Below, in pieces: positions 32,988-41,575 of a DNA stretch of 64,000 nt. Both the position numbers and the translations under genes were made by a program. The stretch lies in contig NZ_JAASAG010000010.1 in NCBI RefSeq assembly GCF_012726265.1, forward strand, positions 270,449 through 334,448, written 5' to 3'. The notes beneath the pieces were generated by a model. The model did no database searches. It was not told the DNA's origin and saw nothing but the letters and a program-made list of their open reading frames with translations. The first letter of the stretch is position 1. Each line of letters starts with the position of its first letter. This stretch comes from Streptomyces sp. HNM0575 (GTDB taxonomy: Bacteria; Actinomycetota; Actinomycetes; Streptomycetales; Streptomycetaceae).

Positions 32988-33153
32988 GTCATGTCCACGA
33001 CTTCCCCGCGTCGCAGCTCACGACTTCCGCCGGAATCCCAATTGTGCGAGCGGCCCTCTCTCCCGGCGAGAAGACCGGCCAGAAGGCCGACGAGAAGAAA
33101 AGAATCATCTTCCTCTTCACTGTGTGTTGTTTCGCCATGGAACGCATCGGCCG

Positions 33154-33170
33154 TGAATACCATCTGTCAC
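33154..33170 (+). promoter_or_regulatory. Second-block element, copy 3 (looser)
   Basis: TGAATACCATCTGTCAC matches the second block (GCAATACNNTCTGTNA) of the other copies; a GTGTTG lies 30 rather than 26-27 bases before. Confidence 0.35.
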
Positions 33171-33229
33171 TCCTTGCGTGCGCTCGGTTATGGGTCGCAG
33201 GCAGAACACTCAATGGAAGTGGAGATGAA

Positions 33230-33583
33230 ATGCGCAAGCTTCGCGCAGCTGCGGCCGTAGTCGCCATGGTCGGCAGCGTCGGCATGATCGGCGCCGGTCT
33301 CGCGGCCGCCCAGGCAGACGGCGAGTCGCCGCTCGCCGTCAAGTGCGAGCAGGACCTCGGCGACAACACCCTCACCAACCAGGAGGGCGGCACAGTCAAC
33401 CTCGCCGACGCCCTCAACGGCGGTGACGCCGACCAGAGCGCCAACCAGCAACTCTGCGGCCTGGAGAACGAGGACGCCGAGAACACCTCGCCCACGCCGA
33501 CCGCGACCGGCACGACCCCGCCCGCGACGGGCGGCGGCGCGGGCGGTGGCATCGGCACCATCGACGTCGGCGGCGCCGGCTGA
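33230..33583 (+). CDS. Small secreted protein, tandem family member 3
   Basis: 117 residues. Signal peptide MRKLRAAAAVVAMVGSVGMI; mature part AVKCEQDLGDNTLTNQEGG, LADALNGGDADQSANQQLCG, LENEDAENTS, then a Thr/Pro/Gly-rich stretch (PTPTATGTTPPATGGGAGG) replacing the NTAGDATGG segment of its siblings. Two cysteines kept. GTGGAG lies before the ATG. Confidence 0.8.
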   Translation: MRKLRAAAAVVAMVGSVGMIGAGLAAAQADGESPLAVKCEQDLGDNTLTNQEGGTVNLADALNGGDADQSANQQLCGLENEDAENTSPTPTATGTTPPATGGGAGGGIGTIDVGGAG

Positions 33584-33603
33584 CAGCCGGAGCAGCCCTT
33601 CCT

Positions 33604-33638
33604 GTTCAGGGGCCGGGCCTCATGCCCGACCCCTGAAC
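33604..33638 (+). terminator. Terminator after small secreted gene 3
   Basis: Stem GTTCAGGGGCCGGGC / GCCCGACCCCTGAAC with one mismatch and loop CTCAT, followed by TT. Confidence 0.8.
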
Positions 33639-33674
33639 TTCGCTACACAGAGCGACCCGACATGCGGTGCGATA

Positions 33675-33720
33675 CGGCGTGTTGCAGGACAAAGAGGGGT
33701 TGCGGCAATACCGTCTGTAA
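33675..33720 (+). promoter_or_regulatory. Two-block upstream element, copy 4
   Basis: CGGCGTGTTGCA then GCAATACCGTCTGTAA, 26 bases apart, ahead of small secreted gene 4. Confidence 0.5.
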
Positions 33721-33787
33721 TCGAGTGCAGTCAATCGATCACTGAACTGATCACATCAACACCCCCCTCATGGAAGTGGAGACGAAA

Positions 33788-34114
33788 ATGCGCAAGCTTC
33801 GCGAAGCTGCTGCCGTAGTCGCCATGGTCGGCAGCGTCAGCATGGTCGGCGCCGGTGTCGCGGCAGCGTGTGGCGAGCACGAGGAGTCCACGCCCCCGTC
33901 CGTCAGCATCGAGTGCACCCAGGACACGGGCAGCAACACCGCCACCACTCAGACGGGCACGGTGAACATCTCCGACGCCCTCAACGGCGGTGACGCCAAC
34001 TCCAGCGCCAACCAGCAGCTCTGCGGCCTCTCGAACGAGGACCCGGAGAACACCGCGGGCGACGCCACCGGCGGCGCGGGCGGCGCGATCGGCACCATCG
34101 ACGTCGGCCTCTGA
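33788..34114 (+). CDS. Small secreted protein, tandem family member 4
   Basis: 108 residues. Signal peptide MRKLREAAAVVAMVGSVSMV; mature part begins CGEHEESTPPSVSIECTQD, so it has a third cysteine near the mature N-terminus besides the two conserved ones (IECTQD, QQLCGL). TTQTGTVNISDALNGGDAN replaces the longer loop of members 1-3. It ends in GTIDVGL. It has its own terminator. Confidence 0.8.
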   Translation: MRKLREAAAVVAMVGSVSMVGAGVAAACGEHEESTPPSVSIECTQDTGSNTATTQTGTVNISDALNGGDANSSANQQLCGLSNEDPENTAGDATGGAGGAIGTIDVGL

Positions 34115-34148
34115 TCCGGGACACCGATCACGGACGCTGACCAATCGA

Positions 34149-34190
34149 GCAGTTCAGGGACCGAGTTCTCCAACTCGGTCCCTGAACTGC
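34149..34190 (+). terminator. Terminator after small secreted gene 4
   Basis: A perfect 19-base-pair stem (GCAGTTCAGGGACCGAGTT and its complement) with loop CTCC, 35 bases after the stop. Confidence 0.88.
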
Positions 34191-34226
34191 GTCTGCGGCC
34201 GCACGACTTCGATAACCGGCTCGATG

Positions 34227-34273
34227 CGGCGTGTTGCAGGGGCGCGTGACCGTTTCGGCAATACTGTCTGTCA
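34227..34273 (+). promoter_or_regulatory. Two-block upstream element, copy 5
   Basis: CGGCGTGTTGCA then GCAATACTGTCTGTCA, 27 bases apart, ahead of small secreted gene 5. Confidence 0.5.
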
Positions 34274-34328
34274 CCGTGTACACACGATCAGTAAAGGGTC
34301 GTGGCAAGCCCAGGGAAGGGAAAAAGAA

Positions 34329-34652
34329 ATGGCCAAGCTTCGCGAAGCTGCAATCGTCGCGGCCATGGTCGGCAGCGTCGGCATGATCGGTGCCGGCACG
34401 GCGTCCGCTCACGGTGACGACGCGCCGCGCGGGCCGATCCACATTCACTGCACTCAGAACGTCAACGACAACTCCAGGGTCGAACAGGTCGGGCTTGTCA
34501 ACATCAACGGCCCGCTCCTGGGCGGCGGGAACGCGGACGCGACCGCCAACCAGCAGCTGTGCGGCCTGGAGAACGAGGACCCGGAGAACACCGCGGGCAC
34601 CGGGACCGGCGGCCTCGGCGGGACCCTCGGCGACATCGGCGTCACCCTCTGA
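34329..34652 (+). CDS. Small secreted protein, tandem family member 5 (most diverged)
   Basis: 107 residues. Signal peptide MAKLREAAIVAAMVGSVGMI; mature part PIHIHCTQNVNDNSRVEQVG, LVNINGPLLGGGNADATANQ, QLCGLENEDPENTAGTGTGG. The two cysteines and the QQLCGLENEDPENTAG block are kept, but the middle differs clearly. AAGGGAAAAAG precedes the ATG. It has its own strong terminator. Confidence 0.8.
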   Translation: MAKLREAAIVAAMVGSVGMIGAGTASAHGDDAPRGPIHIHCTQNVNDNSRVEQVGLVNINGPLLGGGNADATANQQLCGLENEDPENTAGTGTGGLGGTLGDIGVTL

Positions 34653-34670
34653 GCTGCTGAAGCCGCCCCT

Positions 34671-34714
34671 GGGCAGCTCCTGGACCGAACCCAAGCTCGG
34701 TCCAGGAGCTGCCC
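34671..34714 (+). terminator. Terminator after small secreted gene 5
   Basis: A perfect 18-base-pair stem (GGGCAGCTCCTGGACCGA and its complement) with loop ACCCAAGC, followed by TTT. It also lies at the end of the convergent fdhA gene and may serve both. Confidence 0.88.
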
Positions 34715-34799
34715 TTTGTCATGCCGCCGGAACCTTGCGTACGAGGACGGGCCGGGGGCCGGGCCTCGTACGGAAGCGGACGGGGCGTCAGGACGCGGA

Positions 34800-36029
34800 C
34801 TAGGCGGCCGTCTTGAAGCGGTCCAGGGCGCCGTGCGGGTTGAGCACGTACTTGCGGCTGGCGCCCTGGTCGAACTCGGCGTAGCCGCGCGGTGCGTCCT
34901 CCAGGGAGATGACCTGCGCGTTGACCGCCTTCGCGATCTGCACGCGGTCGTGGAGGATCGCCATGGCGAGCTGCCGGTGGTACTTCATCACCGGGCACTG
35001 GCCCGTGGTGAAGCTGTGGCTCTTCGCCCAGCCGAGGCCGAGGCGCATCTTGAGCGAGCCGGTCTGGGCGTCGGAGTCGATGCCGCCGGGGTCCTCCGTG
35101 ACGTACAGGCCGGGGATGCCGAGGGAGGCGCCGGCCCTGGCGACGCCCATCAAGGAGTTGAGGACCGTGGCGGGAGCCTCGGCGGCGTCCTTGCCGTGGC
35201 CCCTCGCCTCGAAGCCGACGGCGTCGACGGCCGCGTCGACCTCGGGTTCGCCGAGGATGTCCTCGATCTGCTCCTCCGGGGAACCGCGCGTGAGGTCCAC
35301 GGTCTCGCAGCCGAAGCTGCGGGCCTGGGCGAGGCGCTGGTCGTTGAGGTCGCCGACGATGACGACGGCGGCGCCCAGGAGTTGGGCGGCGGCGGCCGCG
35401 GCGAGGCCCACGGGGCCCGCGCCCGCGACGTAGACGGTGCTGCCGGGGCCGACGCCGGCGCTGACGCAGCCGTGGTAGCCCGTGGGGAAGATGTCGGAGA
35501 GCATCGTCAGGTCCAGGAGCTTGTCCAGGGCCTGGTCGCGGTCACGGAAGCGGAGCAGGTTGAAGTCCGCGTAGGGGACCATCACGTACTCGGCCTGGCC
35601 GCCGACCCAGCCGCCCATGTCCACGTATCCGTAGGCGGATCCGGGGCGGGCGGGATTGACGTTGAGACAGATGCCGGTCTTGCGCTCCTTGCAGTTGCGA
35701 CAGCGTCCGCAGGCGATGTTGAACGGGACGGAGACGATGTCGCCCTGCTTGATGAACTCGACGTCGGGGCCGGTCTCGATCACCTCGCCGGTGATCTCGT
35801 GGCCGAGGACGAGGTCCGCGGGGGCGGTCGTACGGCCGCGGACCATGTGCTGGTCGCTGCCGCAGATGTTGCTTGCCAGGACCTTGACGATCACTCCGTG
35901 ACGGCAGTGGCGGCCCACGTTGTGCGGGTCCACACCGGGTCCGTCGTGCAGCTCCAGGTCGGGATAGTCGATCGTCTGGACCTCGACGACGCCGGGTTCT
36001 ATGTAGGCGACGGCCCTGTTTCCACTCAT
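34800..36029 (-). CDS. fdhA: Glutathione-independent formaldehyde dehydrogenase
   Basis: 409 residues, zinc-dependent medium-chain dehydrogenase oxidising formaldehyde to formate with bound NAD. Catalytic-zinc region ASNICGSDQHMVRGR and GHEITGEVIE; structural-zinc cysteines in CGRCRNCKERKTGIC; Rossmann loop VAGAGPVGLAAAAAAQ; family blocks MGGWVGGQAEYVMVPYADFN and DAVGFEARGHG. The length and the extended loop match Pseudomonas-type FdhA rather than ordinary alcohol dehydrogenases. Single gene with ATG start; convergent with the small secreted gene array. Confidence 0.93.
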   Translation of the reverse strand: MSGNRAVAYIEPGVVEVQTIDYPDLELHDGPGVDPHNVGRHCRHGVIVKVLASNICGSDQHMVRGRTTAPADLVLGHEITGEVIETGPDVEFIKQGDIVSVPFNIACGRCRNCKERKTGICLNVNPARPGSAYGYVDMGGWVGGQAEYVMVPYADFNLLRFRDRDQALDKLLDLTMLSDIFPTGYHGCVSAGVGPGSTVYVAGAGPVGLAAAAAAQLLGAAVVIVGDLNDQRLAQARSFGCETVDLTRGSPEEQIEDILGEPEVDAAVDAVGFEARGHGKDAAEAPATVLNSLMGVARAGASLGIPGLYVTEDPGGIDSDAQTGSLKMRLGLGWAKSHSFTTGQCPVMKYHRQLAMAILHDRVQIAKAVNAQVISLEDAPRGYAEFDQGASRKYVLNPHGALDRFKTAA

Positions 36030-36191
36030 GAACTGTCCCTCCGACCATGCGTATGGGCGCTATTCGTCCCCTTGTGGCAGTCTGGGGCACCTTGCTCGAC
36101 TCGGCCAGTCTGGCGGCTGAAACGTCCAGTTACCTGCACGGATGTGCCCGGGGTGTGACCGTCCGTCCGCTGGTCGTTCACCTCGGCCCGG

Positions 36192-36977
36192 TCAGGCCTT
36201 CTCCGGCTGGCAGTGCGGGCACCAGACGGTGCTGCGGCCCGACGTACGGCCGTGGCTCAGGCTCGTACCGCAGCGCGGGCAGGTGCCCCGCGGGTCGTCG
36301 CGGTGGCCGGTGAGCCAGGAGTCGCGGGGCGGTACGCACTCGGCGCGCATGGAGGAGCGCAGCACGGAGCGCATGTCCCCGTGCAGGCGCGCGCGTTCGC
36401 CGTCGGTGAGGCGGTCGGCACGGCGGGACGGGTGGAGGCGGGAGCGCCAGAGGATCTCGTCGGCGAGGAGGTTGCCGATGCCGGCGATGACGGACTGGTC
36501 GGTGAGGGCGGCCTTGACGGCGCCGCGGCGGCGGCCGAGCAGTGCGTCGAAGTCCTCGCGGGCGACGGCTGCGGCGTCGGGGCCCTGGAGGTCGAGGGTA
36601 CGGGCGACTCCGTCGTCGTCCGAGAGCCACAGGCCCTTGAGCTTGCGCTGGTCGCGGTAGCGGAGCTGGCGGTCGCGGCCGACGGTGAAGGCGACGCGGT
36701 CGTGTGGGTGCCGCTCGTCGTCGGGGCGGCAGCAGACGAGTCGTCCGGTCATGCCGAAGTGCAGCATCAAGGTGGGGCCGCCGGTCGGTGCGAGGAGCCA
36801 CTTGCCGTGGCGCTCGGGCCTGGTGAAGCTGCGGCCCTCCAGCTCGCGGCGGAAGCGCCGCTCGCCGACGTCGTGGAGCACGCCCGCGTCGTACACGTCG
36901 ACCTGCTGGATGCGGCGGTCGCGGGCGCAGGAGTCGAGGACCTTGCGGAAGCCTTCGACATCGGGCAGTTCCGGCAT
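36192..36977 (-). CDS. Fpg/Nei family DNA glycosylase
   Basis: 261 residues of a base-excision repair enzyme removing oxidised bases and nicking DNA. The start MPELPDVEGF gives the catalytic Pro2 and Glu3. PERHGKWLL carries the conserved lysine, TDQSVIAGIGNLLADEILWR is the helix-two-turn-helix, and a C-terminal zinc finger has CPRCGTSL...WCPHC. The GPTLMLHFGMTGRL block is also present. The upstream open frame is noise, so the start is at 36977. Single gene. Confidence 0.92.
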   Translation of the reverse strand: MPELPDVEGFRKVLDSCARDRRIQQVDVYDAGVLHDVGERRFRRELEGRSFTRPERHGKWLLAPTGGPTLMLHFGMTGRLVCCRPDDERHPHDRVAFTVGRDRQLRYRDQRKLKGLWLSDDDGVARTLDLQGPDAAAVAREDFDALLGRRRGAVKAALTDQSVIAGIGNLLADEILWRSRLHPSRRADRLTDGERARLHGDMRSVLRSSMRAECVPPRDSWLTGHRDDPRGTCPRCGTSLSHGRTSGRSTVWCPHCQPEKA

Positions 36978-37259
36978 GCCGTCCACCGCCAATCCGCCGT
37001 GCGGGGCGGGCCCGTCACGGATCCGCTCCCGGTTCACGAGCGTAACCGCGGACGGGCGCAGGGGCGCGCGGAGATGCGGTGCTCCGGCCCTCCCCCGAAC
37101 ATCCGGAGCACCGCTGCCCGGCATCGACACTGCACCGTCCGGCGGTCCCGGCGCATCTCTTTCGGGCCTGGCCGAAAGAACGGGCGGATGTGGGACAGGA
37201 CGCAGGCGTCACGGGTATGTACGTGGGGGCCCGGGGGCCGTATGTCAGGGGCCGTACGG

Positions 37260-38765
37260 TCAGGGGGCGGGGTCGGTGTGGAAGAGACCCGACGGGTCCC
37301 ACTGCTCGCGCAGCCGCTTCAGCCGTGCCCAGTCGGCAGGCCCGTATGAGCCGCGGAAGCGCGGTTCGCCGGCCGCGAGGTCCGCCTCGGCGATGTAGTG
37401 GCCGCCGGTGCCGTCGGGGTCCAGGGCGTCCATGGTCTCGTGCAGCCAGCGGATGTTGGCCGCGTCGGCCTCCGGGTCGTCCCACACGGCGAACGGGGCG
37501 ACGTATGACTCGCCGAGCACGGAGAAGGCCATGTGCCGAAGCGCGACCGGGTCGGGGGCGACCGGTTCGAAGGCGATCAGCACATGGGACTTCGTCGACG
37601 GGGCCTTGGCGATCTGCCGTGCGCTGCGGGCCAGTTGGGTCTCGTACGGCTCGGGGGACCACAGGGTGTCCACGGCGTAGCGGTGCTCGGCCGGCAGCGC
37701 GGAGCGCGGACCCGGAGCGGAGTCCGGACCGGAGCCCGGAGCGGCACCTGGACCCGGCCCTGGAGCGGGGTCGGCGCCAGGGCCCGAACCGGCGCCCGGA
37801 CCCGGAGCGGAGTCCGGATCGGAGTCCGTGGCCCCGTACAGGCTGCGGAACGACGTCGGCCGGGCGGGCCGGTGGTCGACGGCCCGCCCGGTGAACGGGC
37901 ATGCGTCCACGGGCGCGAGCGCCGCCGCGGCCTCCTCCGGCGTACCGGCGAACACGCTCGACTCCACCTTCAGCCGTGGTCCGGCGGCGACTCCGCCCGC
38001 GGCGGGCCCGTGAGGCGTCAGTACGAGGCTGGTCTCGACGTTCGGCGGGGACTCCCGAGCGGTGCGCAGCGCCCAGCCGCCCACGCGTTCCGCGTCCGCG
38101 AGCGGGAAGGTGAGCGATGCCGTCATGATCGAGCCGGGCTGCGGCAGCAGCCGCAGCCGGAAGCGGGTGACGACGGCGAAGAAACCGGGTCCGGCTCCGC
38201 GCGCCGCCCAGAACAGATCGGGGTTCTCGCGCTCGCTGCACGTCACGGTGCGGCCGTCGGCGGTGACGGCGCGGATCTCCTCCACGTACCGGCAGGCGGG
38301 GCCCGACTCGCGGCAGTTCCAGCCCATTCCGCCGCTGAGCAGGTAGCCGCCGAGGGCCACGTCCGGGCAGTGACCGGTCGGGAACGCGAGCCGGTGCGGG
38401 GCCAGCCGTGCGGCGAGCCGGCCGCCCGTGACGGCGGGCCCGACCGTGGCCGTGGACGAGCCGGGGTCGACATGGCAGTGCCGTAGCCGGGAGAGGTCGA
38501 GCAGCAGCGCGCCGTCCCGCAGCACGGGCCCCGACCAGTGGTGACCGCCGGAGCGGATCGCGACGCGCAGGCCCGACTCCCTTGCGTACGCGAGGAGTTC
38601 GGGGATCTCGCGCTCGGAGGCGGGCCGCGCGATCAGCTCGGGGAAGCGGTCGGGTGTGCGGGCGTTGAACACTGCGCCCGTGCGTGCCCGCTCGTAACCG
38701 GGATCGCCGCGCCGGGTCGCCGCGACGCCCGCCGGCGGGAGATCACCGCTCGCTTCGGGGCTCAC
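37260..38765 (-). CDS. FAD-binding oxidoreductase of the berberine-bridge-enzyme type
   Basis: About 501 residues. The FAD domain has VAIRSGGHHWSGPVLRDGAL, where His can be linked to FAD, and FPTGHCPDVALGGYLLSGGM, where Cys could give a second covalent link. The BBE domain ends the protein (YGPADWARLKRLREQWDPSG, LFHTDPAP). A Pro/Gly/Ala-rich stretch of about 50 residues (DPDSAPGPGAGSGPGADPAP and more) is inserted in the substrate domain, which is unusual. The GTG start at 38765 is a best guess; an earlier GTG giving VHELHRRSP is possible. The substrate is unknown. Confidence 0.82.
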   Translation of the reverse strand: MSPEASGDLPPAGVAATRRGDPGYERARTGAVFNARTPDRFPELIARPASEREIPELLAYARESGLRVAIRSGGHHWSGPVLRDGALLLDLSRLRHCHVDPGSSTATVGPAVTGGRLAARLAPHRLAFPTGHCPDVALGGYLLSGGMGWNCRESGPACRYVEEIRAVTADGRTVTCSERENPDLFWAARGAGPGFFAVVTRFRLRLLPQPGSIMTASLTFPLADAERVGGWALRTARESPPNVETSLVLTPHGPAAGGVAAGPRLKVESSVFAGTPEEAAAALAPVDACPFTGRAVDHRPARPTSFRSLYGATDSDPDSAPGPGAGSGPGADPAPGPGPGAAPGSGPDSAPGPRSALPAEHRYAVDTLWSPEPYETQLARSARQIAKAPSTKSHVLIAFEPVAPDPVALRHMAFSVLGESYVAPFAVWDDPEADAANIRWLHETMDALDPDGTGGHYIAEADLAAGEPRFRGSYGPADWARLKRLREQWDPSGLFHTDPAP

Positions 38766-38977
38766 TTCAGGCAGGGTAAGCAGGGGTGATCTTCGGTGCA
38801 ACTCGTGCACGACCGTACAGAAAGGGGTGGTTGAGGCGTTCCGCCCCTGCCCCGGCTGCCCCGGGGCGGCGTGGGGTGCTCGCCGCGCGGACAGCCACGG
38901 AGGCGGTGGCCCGAGTACGGACCGTGGCCACGCGGACCGTGACCTGGATACGGACCGTGGCCACGCCTCCGGCGCCG

Positions 38978-40642
38978 TCAGGGGCGGCGCGCGCCCGTCG
39001 CGGTGAGCAAGTCGTCCCGGCCGGTGGGCCGTTGGGGCTCGTGGGCCTGCTGGTCGGGGACGGGCCGGTGCGGGGCCGAGAGGCGGGTGCCCGCCCAGCC
39101 CAGCAGGAACGCCGCCGGGATGCTGATGATGCCCGGGGAGTGCAGTGCGAGGAGGTTGAAGTCCGCGTCCGGCCACAGCGCGTGGGGGTGGCCCGAGACC
39201 GCGGGCGTCAGCGCCAGCAGCGTGAGCGTGACGAGGGTTCCTCCGTACACGCACCAGCGCAGCCCGCGGAGGGTGAAGTCGCGCCACAGCAGGCTGTATC
39301 CGAGTGCCGGGAGCACGACGGTGGCGGCCTCGGTGTAGGCGAAGGTGAGCCAGAACTGGGCGTGGGCGTAGCGGCCGAAGACCGCCAGTGCGATGCAGAC
39401 CGCGCCCACGGCCACCAGCGCGAGCCTCGCCCGCAGTGGCCGGTGGGTGATGCTCTGCCCGGAGGGCGAGTGCCGCTTGGGGCCCATGTCGTGGACGATC
39501 GCGGCGGAGCCCGCGAGCAGCAGCACCGACGCGGAGGCCAGTACGGCGAGGAAGGCCGCGCAGGAGATGAAGGTCAGCAACGTGCCCGGGTTGTCGGGGC
39601 TGTCGGGGTCGCTGCCGGTCATCGCGGCGGCCGCCAGCAGGAGGTTGTCGCTGCCGTCGGGGCTCGCCCTGTGCATGGTCTCGGCGCCGGCGAGCGCCTG
39701 CATGCCGTAGCCGACGACCGCGACCGTGACGCACAGCAGGCAGATCGTGCTGACGGCCCAACTGCCGGCGCGGCGCGCGGTCTCGGCCGTACGGCTCGTG
39801 GAGAGGCGCATGAGCAGGTGCGGCAGGAAGGCCGCGCCGAGCAGCACCGTGACGGCGAGGCTGAGGGTGTCGAGACGCCCGGTGAAGTCGGCGCCGAAGA
39901 GGTGGCCGGGGGCGAGGTAGTCGTGGCCGGAGCCGCTGCCCCGTGCCGCCCGGGCGAGCACGGCGCCGTAGTCCCAGTCGAAGCGGGCGAGCACCAGCAC
40001 GGCCAGCAGGGGGCCGAGGAGTATGAACGCGGCGGTCTTGACGATCTGGAGCAGCGTCGAGCCGCGTACGCCGCCGATGGCCGCGCAGGAGAGGATCAGC
40101 ACGCCGACGAGGGCGATGCCCGCCATCTCGCCCTGGTCTCCGGGGAGTCCCATCAGGGCGGCCGTGAGCTGGCCGATGGGGATGAGCTGTGCGACGAGCA
40201 GCGGTACGGAGACGACGAGGGTCGCGATTCCGGCGGCGCGGCGCGCGGGGCCGGGGGTCAGGTAGCGGGCGAGCACATCGCCGAGTGACCAGCCGGGGCC
40301 GGCGGGCAGCCGTTCGGCCAGCCACACCTTCAGCAGGAGCGGGGAGAGCGCGGTGGCGGCTATGAGGAGGATGCCGTCGTAACTCGCGGTGGCGACAGCC
40401 CCGCAGAGGTAGAGCACGCCCGCGGCGGAGAGGAAGTCGCCTGTCAGCGCGATGCCTTGGCGCATCGCGGAGGGCGGCGCGACGCGGTTCCCGGTGCCGG
40501 GGAGGCTGCTCTGCCAGGCGTAGAAGTCCTCGGTGCCGTCCTGGAGATCGGGGCTCGTCAGCATCGACAGGAAGAGGCAGCCCGCGAGGAAGACGAGGAA
40601 GACGGAGATCGCGATGACGCGTTCGTCGGTGAGGGAACTCAC
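38978..40642 (-). CDS. Sodium:solute symporter family protein (ActP-like)
   Basis: 554 residues with about thirteen helices. Family blocks: TGDFLSAAGVLYLCGAVATA near the start, TGDFLSA being the sodium-site region, and GAAFLPHLLMRLSTSRTAET in the middle. The layout matches acetate/pyruvate-type SSS transporters, which import short organic acids with Na+. A hydrophilic tail ends the protein. The GTG start overlaps the stop of the upstream DUF485-like gene by four bases, the usual ActP-type pairing. Confidence 0.88.
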   Translation of the reverse strand: MSSLTDERVIAISVFLVFLAGCLFLSMLTSPDLQDGTEDFYAWQSSLPGTGNRVAPPSAMRQGIALTGDFLSAAGVLYLCGAVATASYDGILLIAATALSPLLLKVWLAERLPAGPGWSLGDVLARYLTPGPARRAAGIATLVVSVPLLVAQLIPIGQLTAALMGLPGDQGEMAGIALVGVLILSCAAIGGVRGSTLLQIVKTAAFILLGPLLAVLVLARFDWDYGAVLARAARGSGSGHDYLAPGHLFGADFTGRLDTLSLAVTVLLGAAFLPHLLMRLSTSRTAETARRAGSWAVSTICLLCVTVAVVGYGMQALAGAETMHRASPDGSDNLLLAAAAMTGSDPDSPDNPGTLLTFISCAAFLAVLASASVLLLAGSAAIVHDMGPKRHSPSGQSITHRPLRARLALVAVGAVCIALAVFGRYAHAQFWLTFAYTEAATVVLPALGYSLLWRDFTLRGLRWCVYGGTLVTLTLLALTPAVSGHPHALWPDADFNLLALHSPGIISIPAAFLLGWAGTRLSAPHRPVPDQQAHEPQRPTGRDDLLTATGARRP

Positions 40643-41172
40643 GAGGTCGCCCTCGCGGTACGGGGTGCCGTGGCGGTGCGGGTCGCGGCCGCGCCACGGG
40701 GCACCGTCGCGCTGCGGGCGGAGCGATGGGCGAACGCGCGCGAGGAGTCGAAGGCGTTGAACGAGCCGGTGGAGGCGGCGTCGGCGCCGTTCGCGGCGGG
40801 TGTCGCGGCCGCGGCGGTGGCGGCGGACTGGTCGCCGTAGCGCGCCGGTTCGCGGGTGGCGACCCGCTGGGCCAGCGGCTCGACGTGCCGGCGTGCGTGG
40901 CGGTCGTGGCGGATCACGCCGACGGCGACGGCCAACACCTGTGCGAGGGCGACCAGTTCGCCGACCTGGAGCCGGTCGCCGATACGGACGGCCAGCAGGT
41001 CCGGTACGAAGCAGGATGCGAGCGCGTACACCCCGAAGACGCCGAGCACGAGGCCGAGGCCCCGGTTGAGCTGTGTGCGGCGTGCGGCAGACAGGGCCTC
41101 GCTCGAGGAGCCCGTGCGGTAGGCCGGCCGCATGGAGTCGCGTCGCAGGAAACCCGAACTCCCTTGGCTCAC
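40639..41172 (-). CDS. DUF485-like small membrane protein, partner of the symporter
   Basis: About 177 residues. Two membrane helices (GLGLVLGVFGVYALASCFVP and LQVGELVALAQVLAVAVGVI) followed by RHDRHARRHVEPLAQ, which matches the end of DUF485 proteins. An Ala/Thr/Arg-rich tail of ~70 residues follows. DUF485 genes normally precede acetate-type SSS genes, and here the overlap is four bases. The start is uncertain: GTG at 41172 (VSQGSSGFLRR), ATG at 41133 or a TTG at 41307 are all open; no good ribosome-binding site is seen. Confidence 0.68.
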   Translation of the reverse strand: MSQGSSGFLRRDSMRPAYRTGSSSEALSAARRTQLNRGLGLVLGVFGVYALASCFVPDLLAVRIGDRLQVGELVALAQVLAVAVGVIRHDRHARRHVEPLAQRVATREPARYGDQSAATAAAATPAANGADAASTGSFNAFDSSRAFAHRSARSATVPRGAAATRTATAPRTARATS

Positions 41173-41575
41173 GGGCTCGTTACGTCGAGTCTGCGGCGCC
41201 CGGCGCGGGGAACGCAGGGGCATGCCAAGGCGACGGAGCTCAGTCAAAAGGTTCTCCAGCAAACGAATACGGGCAGCCCGATGAACCGAGACACGGGACG
41301 GCTGCAAGAGAACTTCCGGTGTATTACCGGGAGTTACTCGACTGTAAGGCCCATGGAAGTGATCTGGGGAGGGCCGCCCGTGAAGGGGGTCGGTGAAGGT
41401 AACGTGCCGGGGCCCTCACAGACGGCAAGCGCGCGGACGCGGGTGCGGACGCGGGCGCGGCGTCGCTGGAGACGGACAAGCGCGCCCGCGGGCGCGAACG
41501 CGGCGTCGCTGAAGACGGGGCAAGCGCGCACGGACGCGAACGCACCGTCGCTGACGGCCCGTCGCTGACGGCCCG
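41173..41575. other. Low-complexity intergenic region
   Basis: About 400 bases. 41420-41580 is made of short direct repeats (GACGCGGGTGCGGACGCGGG, CGTCGCTGACGGCC twice). No gene is supported. It should hold the promoter of the DUF485-symporter operon and the end of glgC. Confidence 0.5.

Noticed and set aside
32364..34714. Hairpins after the small secreted genes as riboregulators or attenuators
   Set aside because: Each lies just after a stop codon with a tight stem, so plain terminators explain them.
37260..40697. A single 1145-residue minus-strand open frame covering the FAD oxidase and the symporter gene
   Set aside because: The part above 38.8 kb is an Arg/Pro-rich shadow of the symporter gene, which is clearly real in another frame.
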